Positions 26,314 to 33,497 of a stretch of 54,097 nucleotides of DNA are shown here, in pieces. Position 1 is the stretch's first letter; the number at the start of each line of letters is the position of its first letter. Position numbers and translations under genes: made by a program. The stretch comes from Bacillota bacterium (GTDB lineage Bacteria > Bacillota > Clostridia > Lachnospirales > Lachnospiraceae), in assembly GCA_023423045.1 (NCBI GenBank), contig JAFAGA010000034.1, positions 1-54,097 on the forward strand, given 5' to 3'. A model generated the notes under the pieces. That model was not told the DNA's origin. It saw only the letters and a list, made by a program, of their open reading frames with translations, and searched no databases.

Positions 26314-26337
26314 ATTGTATAAAAAATACTTTTAAAA

Positions 26338-26366
26338 TTGTCAATCATGTTATATGATATTAATAT
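26338..26366 (+). promoter_or_regulatory. Promoter of the two-component operon
   Basis: TTGTCA (26338-26343) and TAATAT (26361-26366) are separated by 17 bases in the AT-rich gap before the histidine kinase gene. Confidence 0.5.
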
Positions 26367-26509
26367 CAGTAATTTCCTGTCTGCTACGGAAGATATGTAT
26401 CAGTATTAAGTGTAGGATTATGTAGAATAATCAAGACGAAAATAGCTCAATGATAATTAGTCATCAGGATATAAAATTGTTGCCTGAGCATAGAAAAGGA
26501 GCTTATGTT

Positions 26510-27649
26510 ATGTATGACAACAATGAGATCAAAGAGAATACAGAAGATAATGTAGCGAAGGAAAACCATGCTTCCTTTTTGTTGTTGAGGGATATGATAA
26601 TCGAAAATGAAGAAAAATTGTATGCGATTAAGGTTCGGCTTAAGACCCAGGAAAGTCTTTTGAAGGAAAAGGAGCAGGAATGGTCAGAGAAGCAGAGGAT
26701 CAAAAATCATAATATCGATTTATTTTCACCGATTTATAATAAGCCTCAGGAGGAAGAGGAGTTACAATTAGTTGTTGAACAGATTAAGAAAGAGATAGAG
26801 GAATTAAATAAGGAACAGGACCTTCTTACCGAGAAGAACAATAAACTGAAGAATGTGGTAAGCATAATTGACCGCTATGAAGATATCACGAAAGATGAAA
26901 GACAGAAATTGTTAGAAAAGCCTCATTCAGATGGAATGCCGGTCAAGGATAAAGGGCTTGGCATATTGGAAGCACAAGAAGTAGAAAGGCAAAGAATAGC
27001 AAGAGATTTGCATGATTCTACAGTTCAGAATCTTACAAGCCTGGTTCATAAAGCTGAGTTATGTATTAAGCTTATCGATATAGATTCGATAAGGGCTAAG
27101 CTGGAATTGACCGCGATGTCAAATACAATCAAATCCGTAATAAATGATATGAGGGGAATCATTTATAATTTAAAGCCCATGTCTTTAGATGACATTGGAC
27201 TTTCTGTGACGGTGGAACGTTTCGCCAGCAGGTTGATGGATTTGAATAATATAAATGTAGTTGTTCATTCGAATGCTGAAACAATGGAAATACATCCTGT
27301 GATAAAGCTTACGCTTTTTCGAATTATACAGGAAGCCTGCAATAATGTAATTAAGCATGCGAAAGCGACAATGATTAATATCAGTATTAGTTTTGAAGAA
27401 CATAGGGTAACAGTTGTAATTAAAGATAATGGAAGTGGGTTTGAAATCAATGAAAATTCTTCAGAGGAACAAGGACACTCTTCCAGCTTTGGGCTATCCA
27501 TTATGAAGGAACGGATTTCATTATTATCAGGTGAAGTAGAAATCAAATCGGAGAAGGGAGCGGGAACAACAGTAACTGTTTCTGCGCCACTAACAATATA
27601 CGAGGGGGATAAAGATGAACAGACCAGTCAATATTATGATTGCAGATGA
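26510..27649 (+). CDS. Cytosolic sensor histidine kinase, DegS-like
   Basis: A 379-residue kinase without transmembrane segments. The N-terminal third is charged coiled coil ('ENEEKLYAIKVRLKTQESLLKEKEQEW', 'EEELQLVVEQIKKEIEELNKEQDLLTEKNNKL'), as in the sensor part of DegS. The HisKA_3 box 'LEAQEVERQRIARDLHDSTVQN' places the phosphorylated His at about residue 168. The HATPase motifs are 'FRIIQEACNNVIKHAKA' (N box) and 'IKDNGSGFEI' (G box). The start at 26510 follows AAAGGAG; an in-frame ATG at 26450 has no ribosome-binding site. It overlaps the response regulator gene by 35 bases. The signal is unknown and a DegS orthology is not claimed. Confidence 0.88.
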   Translation: MYDNNEIKENTEDNVAKENHASFLLLRDMIIENEEKLYAIKVRLKTQESLLKEKEQEWSEKQRIKNHNIDLFSPIYNKPQEEEELQLVVEQIKKEIEELNKEQDLLTEKNNKLKNVVSIIDRYEDITKDERQKLLEKPHSDGMPVKDKGLGILEAQEVERQRIARDLHDSTVQNLTSLVHKAELCIKLIDIDSIRAKLELTAMSNTIKSVINDMRGIIYNLKPMSLDDIGLSVTVERFASRLMDLNNINVVVHSNAETMEIHPVIKLTLFRIIQEACNNVIKHAKATMINISISFEEHRVTVVIKDNGSGFEINENSSEEQGHSSSFGLSIMKERISLLSGEVEIKSEKGAGTTVTVSAPLTIYEGDKDEQTSQYYDCR

Positions 27650-28265
27650 TCACTCAATGGTGAGAGAGGGGATTAAGCAATTACTAGAGCTTGACGGAGA
27701 TATTGTAGTAATTGATGAGGCAAGCAATGGGAAGCAATGTATCGAATTGTTAGACGAAAACAGAACAGATGTTCTGTTGCTCGATATTAATATGCCTATT
27801 ATGAATGGCCTGCAGGTACTTCAATATATACGAGAGAACAAAGTAAAGGTAAAGGTATTAATATTAACAATTCATAATGAAGTCGAGTACTTGATGAGAG
27901 CCGTTGAAATAGGTGTAGACGGATATGTATTAAAGGATTCAGATTCTTCTGTGCTAAAAAAAGCGATCTTTTGTGTAAACCGTGGAGAGGCCTTCATACA
28001 GCCGGAATTGACACCAATATTAAAAGTTAAGCTGGAAGAAAAGAATAATCAGATAAGTGATATGGATTCTCTGACAAAGAGAGAAATCGAAGTACTTAAA
28101 TTATTAGCGGAAGGATTGTTTAATAAAGAAATCGCATATATGCTTGCAATAAGTGAAAAAACAGTAAAGAACCATGTATCAAATATATTTAAAAAGATAA
28201 ATGTATCTGATCGAACACAGGCAGCTGTTTATGCCATTAGAAATAATTTGGTAGACTTATTTTAA
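27615..28265 (+). CDS. NarL/DegU-type response regulator
   Basis: A 216-residue transcription factor. The receiver domain has the acidic pair 'ADDH' (residues 10-13) and phospho-acceptor Asp57 in 'VLLLDINMPIMNG', with 'LTIHN' and 'VLKDSD' (Thr and Lys switch residues). The C-terminal LuxR helix-turn-helix is 'LTKREIEVLKLLAEGLFNKEIAYMLAISEKTVKNHVSNIFKKINVSDRTQA'. It overlaps the kinase gene, so the two form a pair. Targets are unknown. The gene ends 75 bases before the parS-bearing hairpin. Confidence 0.92.
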   Translation: MNRPVNIMIADDHSMVREGIKQLLELDGDIVVIDEASNGKQCIELLDENRTDVLLLDINMPIMNGLQVLQYIRENKVKVKVLILTIHNEVEYLMRAVEIGVDGYVLKDSDSSVLKKAIFCVNRGEAFIQPELTPILKVKLEEKNNQISDMDSLTKREIEVLKLLAEGLFNKEIAYMLAISEKTVKNHVSNIFKKINVSDRTQAAVYAIRNNLVDLF

Positions 28266-28340
28266 AAGAAGAAAGAGAATAAGCATGTTAATGATGTTAT
28301 GAGATTAATAAAAGATATAGTAAGATGTTAGATATAGTTT

Positions 28341-28374
28341 AAAAAGGAATGTTTCACGTGAAACATTCCTTTTT
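28341..28374. promoter_or_regulatory. parS: parS site inside a perfect 34-bp palindrome/terminator
   Basis: The perfect parS TGTTTCACGTGAAACA lies at 28350-28365. It is extended on both sides by GGAA/TTCC and A5/T5, giving a 34-bp perfect palindrome whose right side continues in T residues. It can therefore bind ParB as duplex DNA and also fold as a terminator hairpin after the response regulator gene. Confidence 0.93.
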
Positions 28375-28484
28375 TTAATAAAAGAGTTTTCATTTTGATA
28401 ATCTACACTATATAGTCCTCTTATGTTCAATTATGTTTCTATAAAAAGGAGAAGTCATTTATCAAAATAATTTGTCAAATTCTT

Positions 28485-29051
28485 TTACTGACTCACCATT
28501 TTAGCATCATCATAAATATCTGATTCATGGTATTTTCCGCCTTGTACGTTGTCAAGATATCCTTCAATTAATTCCATTGCCATAAATGCTGGATAATTTT
28601 CTCCATAACAATCAGTTACTCCAAATTTGGCAGCTTCAATAAATCCAAGCTTAAGATAATATTCCGGTCGTCCGAAAAACATAATTGCTCCATAACCCAT
28701 ATTTCTTGACTTATCAATAAGCGAGTGTATGAGGGCTTTCCCGACTCCTTGACGTTGATACTGGGGTAATACACTGATGGGTCCAATATTAAGTACATGT
28801 ATTCTTTTGTCTGATATTTCGATTCGGGCGTTGTTGCAAATAATGTGTCCTATCAATTGATGGTCATTCTCCGCTACAAGACATAATTCTTTTATTCCAT
28901 CTTCTATCCGTAATTTATGAACTATCCAATGTTCGTAGGGAGAATCAATTCCTCCTGGTTTAATTCTTTCAGGATAGAAAAAAACTTCTCTTGTAATCTG
29001 CTCGACTCTGTGATAGAACTTTTCCTCTCCCGTTCTTATAATTACATTCAT
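28485..29051 (-). CDS. GNAT-family N-acetyltransferase
   Basis: A 188-residue GNAT enzyme. 'CLVAENDHQLIGHIICNNARI', 'VLNIGPISVLPQYQRQGVGKALIHSLIDKSRNMGYGAIMFFGRPEYYLKLGFI' shows the acetyl-CoA loop (Q/R-x-x-G-x-G/K) and the C-terminal strand. The pattern 'GPISVLPxYQRQGVGxALI...FGxPEYYxxxGF' is that of YhbS/Eis-like acetyltransferases. The start at 29051 has TTGAGG upstream; an in-frame TTG 15 bases earlier is less likely. It runs leftward, against its neighbours, and its substrate is unknown. Confidence 0.85.
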   Translation of the reverse strand: MNVIIRTGEEKFYHRVEQITREVFFYPERIKPGGIDSPYEHWIVHKLRIEDGIKELCLVAENDHQLIGHIICNNARIEISDKRIHVLNIGPISVLPQYQRQGVGKALIHSLIDKSRNMGYGAIMFFGRPEYYLKLGFIEAAKFGVTDCYGENYPAFMAMELIEGYLDNVQGGKYHESDIYDDAKMVSQ

Positions 29052-29654
29052 TATAGAGTACCTCAATAGATCCTTATTAAATTTGATAATAGCTTTAGTA
29101 ATAAGAATTTTAAATAAAATTTTATATCAGGTCTATTATTTACTGAGTTTAATATATGTGTGTTTTTTTGACCTTAAGATTAAGTGTTGAATAAAGCTAT
29201 TTCATTATAAAATATCTGTGGCGTTATCTTTAGGTATAGAGATAAAATATATTTCATTGTTTAGCTATGATAAAAATAATCAATAAAAATCATGATATAT
29301 ACCTATTTAAAATAATAGTAGAATACTTCTAACATGCATTGTAATTTAATCAATAAAAAAAAGAATATGAACGATCAATTTATAAAAAATATAAATGAGC
29401 AATTATATCTGGGATATCAATTACATTTGTGGTAAATAGCCATTAATTAAAGTATGCTAAAAATAAGTATAATAATATTTTTTGCTCTTCATTCTTTCAC
29501 CAAAGATGTAAATATAGGAAAAAGAGTTAGGATATTAAAAATATAAAGTGATATTTATAGAGCTATAAGTATTTTATGATATTACAAGCATATAAAATCT
29601 GATGAGGTTTTAACTTATCATTAATTTATAAACTGAAAAATCATTGAACAAAAA

Positions 29655-29670
29655 TGTTTCACGTGAAACA
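29655..29670. promoter_or_regulatory. parS: parS site
   Basis: A perfect TGTTTCACGTGAAACA, extended to a 26-bp palindrome by A5/T5 (29650-29675). It lies in the gap upstream of parA and is expected to nucleate ParB. Confidence 0.93.
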
Positions 29671-29968
29671 TTTTTAATAAATAAAAATAATAGATCTGCT
29701 TTTTTGCTACAAAGTCATATAGAAATACGAAAATTCTATAGATATAATATTTGAATAATGTTATAATAATAAACGTTATTGGAGTTATGATACCGATTTA
29801 TTAATTTACTATTTTTGCATGGGTCGATATCTTTTATAGTTATAGATTAGGGCTTTGCTTAGATTGATGATACAGCTTATTTCATCATAGAGCATGATTA
29901 ATGTAAAACTGTTTTGTTTTGATAATTTAAATCTTTTGATTAACAAGCTGCTCTTGTGTCGTGTATAT

Positions 29969-30179
29969 CGATAATAGGAACATGAACTTTGTTTCTATAA
30001 AATAAGTTATGGGAAGAAAGGTAAATCTACTTCTCATACTCTGATTACCGGAATACGTATTATTCTTCTGTAATACAAGATAGCGGAAGCTGTACGTTAA
30101 CTTCCGACAAAGTATGTTGTTCTTGTGGCGTGCATCGTGATTACAGGAACTTGAACTATGTTTCTGTAATATGAGTTAT
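29969..30179 (+). repeat. Three imperfect direct repeats upstream of parA
   Basis: Copies at 29969-30011, 30042-30082 and 30138-30179 share the pattern GATTA(C/A)(A/C)GGAA...GAACT(A/T)TGTTTCT(G/A)TAATA(T/A)(G/A)AG(T/A)TA with substitutions. Copies one and three also share upstream sequence of the type CTTGTG(T/G)CGTG. About 70-75 percent identity is judged by eye. Confidence 0.55.
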
Positions 30180-30246
30180 TGAAAGCAGAGATTACTTTTG
30201 ATAACTTAAATTTTAATTATGATTTAGAAATAGAAGGGTGGGGCTT

Positions 30247-31068
30247 ATGGCAAGGATAATTGCGATCGCAAACCAAAAGGGTGGAGTTGGAAAGACAACA
30301 ACTGCAATTAATCTTTCTGCTTGCTTGGCAGAAATGAATAAAAGGATATTGACGATCGATATTGATCCGCAGGGTAATACCTCAAGCGGACTTGGCATTG
30401 AAAAAAATAAGTTAAATAATACAATTTATCAAATGATTATAGGTGAATGCTCACTTGATGATTGCAGAATACAAACTCCTATTGCGAATCTTGATATTCT
30501 CCCTTCTAATGTCAATTTAGCCGGGGCAGAGATAGAATTAATAGGAGTAAAAGATCGAGAATACATATTAAAGAAGCATATTGATGTGATTCGTGATGAA
30601 TATGATTTTATCATCATTGATTGTCCTCCATCCTTGAATACATTAACGGTGAATGCAATGACTACTGCAGATACGGTCCTGGTTCCTATCCAGTGTGAGT
30701 TTTATGCGTTAGAAGGATTAACTCAATTGATTCATACCATTAATCTTGTCAAGCAAAGATTAAATCCGAAGCTGGAGATGGAAGGTGTGGTATTTACTAT
30801 GTTTGATGCAAGGACAAATCTATCCCTTCAGGTAGTGGAAAATGTTAAAAGTAATTTAAAACAGAATATCTATAAAACTATTATTCCAAGAAATGTCCGT
30901 CTAGCCGAGGCTCCAAGTCATGGGTTACCAATAAATCTATATGATCCAAAGTCAGCAGGAGCAGATGGATATAGGCAATTAGCTTTGGAGGTAATTGATA
31001 AGGAAGAAGCTGATGAATATGCAAAGAATGAATTAGATGAGTTAAGATATAGAAGCAGAAAGAAATAG
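30247..31068 (+). CDS. parA: Chromosome-partitioning ATPase ParA/Soj
   Basis: A 273-residue deviant Walker ATPase that forms the DNA-bound gradient moving ParB-parS complexes and influences DnaA. The P-loop is 'NQKGGVGKTTTAINLSACLAEM' (about residues 8-29), then 'LTIDIDPQGNTSSGLGI' and 'DFIIIDCPPSLNTLTVNAMTTAD'. 'LAEAPSHGLPINLYDPKSAGADGYRQLALEVI' is the family C-terminus. The start at 30247 (MARIIAIANQKGG) is favoured over a GTG nine bases earlier. It is followed by parB after 153 bases. Confidence 0.96.
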   Translation: MARIIAIANQKGGVGKTTTAINLSACLAEMNKRILTIDIDPQGNTSSGLGIEKNKLNNTIYQMIIGECSLDDCRIQTPIANLDILPSNVNLAGAEIELIGVKDREYILKKHIDVIRDEYDFIIIDCPPSLNTLTVNAMTTADTVLVPIQCEFYALEGLTQLIHTINLVKQRLNPKLEMEGVVFTMFDARTNLSLQVVENVKSNLKQNIYKTIIPRNVRLAEAPSHGLPINLYDPKSAGADGYRQLALEVIDKEEADEYAKNELDELRYRSRKK

Positions 31069-31221
31069 GTTGAATTATTTAGAAAAAGATATTAAAAAGA
31101 GGTTTGAGTAAATCCCAAAAAATTCAGATATAAATCAAGAAAAGGCATAAAAATAAATTTTAGAATATATAACTAAAAAAGTCTTAGAATTAGATTCTTT
31201 AGAAGAGGAGGGACAAGTAAT

Positions 31222-32100
31222 ATGGCAGTGAAAAAAGGATTGGGAAAAGGCCTGGATATTATGATTCCTGAAAAAATTGAAAGTGTAGAAGAAAAAACAG
31301 ATAATGTTTCACGTGAAACAATGATACATATTAATGACATAGAACCGAATAAATCACAACCGAGAAAGAGATTTGATGAAGATTCTCTGCAGGAATTAGC
31401 AGATTCTATTAAGCAATTTGGAATAATTCAACCTTTAATTCTTCAAAAACGAGGAAAACTCTATGAAATTATTGCAGGGGAGAGAAGATGGCGGGCTGCA
31501 AGGATAGCTGGCCTTAAGGATATACCGGCAATTATAAAGGATTATTCCCCCCAAGAGATAGTTGAGATAGCGTTAATTGAAAACATCCAGCGGGAAGACC
31601 TTAATCCGATTGAAGAGGCACAAACCTATCAGAGGCTAATACAGGAGTTCCAGCTGAAGCAGGATGAAGTGGCTGAACGTGTTTCTAAAAGCCGTGTTGC
31701 AGTAACCAATTCCATGCGCTTGCTTAAATTAGATAACAGAGTTCAGCAGATGGTTATTGATGATATGATTTCAAGCGGTCATGCACGCGCTCTTATTCCA
31801 ATTGATCATGGGGACAAGCAATATAATGCGGCATGTAAGGTATTTGATGAGAAGTTAAGTGTGCGTGAAACAGAAAAACTAGTGAAAAGCATTATTAATG
31901 AAAAACCGCAGAAGGAAATTGCAGCGGCTCAGGAGGATGATTTTATATATCGTAATTTGGAGGATAAAATCAGGAGTATTGTAGGTACCAAGGTATCCAT
32001 TCATAAAAAGAATAATAATAAGGGGTCGATTGAAATAGAATATTATTCTACAGAAGAACTTGAACGAATTGTTGAAATGTTTGAAGGGATCACCAATTAA
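31222..32100 (+). CDS. parB: Chromosome-partitioning protein ParB/Spo0J
   Basis: A 292-residue CTP-dependent DNA clamp. The N-terminal ParA-activating peptide is 'MAVKKGLGKGLDIMIPE' (1-17). 'IEPNKSQPRKRFDEDSLQELADSIKQFGIIQPLILQ' and 'IIAGERRWRAARIAGLKDIPAII' form the CTP-binding domain. The helix-turn-helix reads 'KQDEVAERVSKSRVAVTNSMRLLKL'. A parS site is embedded in its own coding sequence. The start codon is ATG with GGAGGGAC upstream. Confidence 0.96.
   Translation: MAVKKGLGKGLDIMIPEKIESVEEKTDNVSRETMIHINDIEPNKSQPRKRFDEDSLQELADSIKQFGIIQPLILQKRGKLYEIIAGERRWRAARIAGLKDIPAIIKDYSPQEIVEIALIENIQREDLNPIEEAQTYQRLIQEFQLKQDEVAERVSKSRVAVTNSMRLLKLDNRVQQMVIDDMISSGHARALIPIDHGDKQYNAACKVFDEKLSVRETEKLVKSIINEKPQKEIAAAQEDDFIYRNLEDKIRSIVGTKVSIHKKNNNKGSIEIEYYSTEELERIVEMFEGITN
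31305..31320. promoter_or_regulatory. parS: parS site within parB
   Basis: A perfect TGTTTCACGTGAAACA lies inside parB, where it encodes the residues NVSRET near position 29-34. An internal parS in spo0J/parB is common in Firmicutes. Confidence 0.95.
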
Positions 32101-32183
32101 AAGGAAATGTTTAACAAAATGGGATGTCAATAAAATATAAAATACAGAAATGATCTAGTAGGTACAATGCGGAGGAGATTCTT

Positions 32184-32696
32184 ATGAATTTAACAGAGAT
32201 AATTAACAGCAACCATGAAATTATAGTTTTGGGCTTGACAGGGATATCATTATTATTGCTGATTTTATTAATTGTCATATTGGTGAAGCAAAGAAGCTTG
32301 AATAAAAAATATAAAAAGTTTATGACCGGGTCGACAGGAGAGAATCTGGAAGCCCAAATTCTGGCCCGTTTTTCAGATATTGATAAACTTAAATCTGATA
32401 CAGAATTCCTAAATGCGGAGCTTGCCAAGGTAAAGGAAAATCTTTTAATTACCTATCAAAAAGTTGGTGTTGTAAAATATGATGCCTTTAAAGAAATGGG
32501 TGGAAAGCTCAGCTTTGTTCTGGCCTTATTGGATAAAAACAACAATGGTGTTCTGCTGAATTCCGTACATAGCAGCAGAGAAGGCTGCTACACCTATCTG
32601 AAGGAAATTATTAAAGGGGAATCCTTCCTGGAGTTATCCGGGGATGAGAAGAAAGCCCTGAATCAAGCATTAAACAGCAATAATTTCATGGAATAA
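32184..32696 (+). CDS. DUF4446 family membrane protein
   Basis: A 170-residue protein with one N-terminal transmembrane helix ('IIVLGLTGISLLLLILLIVILV', about residues 13-34), a short coiled segment ('RFSDIDKLKSDTEFLNAELAKVKENLLITYQKVGVVKYDAF') and a compact C-terminal domain ('GGKLSFVLALLDKNNNGVLLNSVHSSREGCYTYLKEI'). This is the pattern of the DUF4446 family, often located after parB in Clostridia. Function is unknown. AGGAG lies upstream. Confidence 0.85.
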   Translation: MNLTEIINSNHEIIVLGLTGISLLLLILLIVILVKQRSLNKKYKKFMTGSTGENLEAQILARFSDIDKLKSDTEFLNAELAKVKENLLITYQKVGVVKYDAFKEMGGKLSFVLALLDKNNNGVLLNSVHSSREGCYTYLKEIIKGESFLELSGDEKKALNQALNSNNFME

Positions 32697-32743
32697 GAAA
32701 TAGTAACAATAGAAGACTATTTTAAGAAGCGGAAGGTGGAAAT

Positions 32744-33310
32744 ATGAAGCATATGGGAACCTGCAGAATTGAGACAGAACGCTTGGTTCTTCGCAAATTT
32801 ATGGTAACAGATGCCAAAGCCATGTATGATAATTGGGCTAAAGAGGACGAGGTTACGAAATACCTTACCTGGCCTTCTCACCCGAATGCCGATATCTCAG
32901 AGAGGATAATTCGGGGTTGGATAAATAATTATGAACAAGATAGTAATTATCAATGGTGCATTGAATTAAAATCAATTGGAGAGGCAATAGGGAGTATCGG
33001 CGTTGTAAATAGGAATGATGAAGTGGGATCTGTAGAAATTGGCTATTGTATAGGTAGTTCCTTTTGGAAGAAGGGCATTGCATCGGAGGCATTGGCGGCC
33101 ATTGTTGCATTTTTCTTTGATGAGGTAATGGTGAATCGGATTGAGGCAAGACATGATATGAATAATCCGAATTCGGGTAAAGTGATGATGAAATGCGGTT
33201 TTGCATATGAGGGAACAAGGCGGCAAGCGGATAAAAATAATCAGGGGATCTGTGATGTTGCGATGTATGGAATATTAGCGGAAGATTATAAGAATAGAAA
33301 AAAGATTTGA
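32744..33310 (+). CDS. RimJ/RimL-like GNAT acetyltransferase
   Basis: A 188-residue GNAT enzyme of the ribosomal-protein acetyltransferase-like group. It opens 'IETERLVLRKFMVTDAKAMYDNWAKEDEVTKYLTWPSHPN', continues 'AIGSIGVVNRNDEVGSVEIGYCIGSSFWKKGIASEALAAIVAFFF' with the acetyl-CoA loop, and ends 'IEARHDMNNPNSGKVMMKCGFAYEGTRRQADKNNQGICDVAMYGIL'. The substrate is not known and need not be ribosomal. A terminator follows. Confidence 0.87.
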   Translation: MKHMGTCRIETERLVLRKFMVTDAKAMYDNWAKEDEVTKYLTWPSHPNADISERIIRGWINNYEQDSNYQWCIELKSIGEAIGSIGVVNRNDEVGSVEIGYCIGSSFWKKGIASEALAAIVAFFFDEVMVNRIEARHDMNNPNSGKVMMKCGFAYEGTRRQADKNNQGICDVAMYGILAEDYKNRKKI

Positions 33311-33393
33311 TATATAACGGCATATATTCGCTATTATTTATGCAGAAGGCCGATTGTTTTAAAGATGAAACGGTCAAGGAAGCTATTGACAGT

Positions 33394-33431
33394 AAAAAGA
33401 GCGCATCGTTCAACAGCGATGCGCTCTTTTT
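33394..33431. terminator. Bidirectional terminator between GNAT gene and adhE
   Basis: A perfect 15-bp stem (33394-33408 with 33417-33431, core GAGCGCATCG/CGATGCGCTC) with an 8-base loop and A5/T5 flanks. It serves the rightward GNAT gene and probably the convergent adhE. Confidence 0.9.
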
Positions 33432-33497
33432 AATCTTTTTATTCTTTAGCACTTAAAAACCTATGGCACTGATTGGAGATACAGTTAGCTATTTAAC

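Larger units (their letters stand above)
29052..30246. other. 1.2-kb AT-rich gene-free region upstream of parA
   Basis: No open reading frame of useful length or RNA gene is recognised in this stretch between a leftward GNAT gene and rightward parA. It contains one parS site (29655-29670), three imperfect copies of a roughly 42-base direct repeat (29969-30011, 30042-30082, 30138-30179) and many A/T runs. It must hold the promoters of both flanking genes. Confidence 0.7.

Noticed and set aside
29052..30246. CRISPR array in the repeat-bearing gap
   Set aside because: The repeats are only about 70-75 percent alike, irregularly spaced and few, and no cas gene is present.
30238..30246. GTG at 30238 as the parA start
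   Set aside because: The ParA family begins at M-A-R-I-I-A-I-A-N-Q-K-G-G, and the GTG lies within the purine-rich ribosome-binding region.
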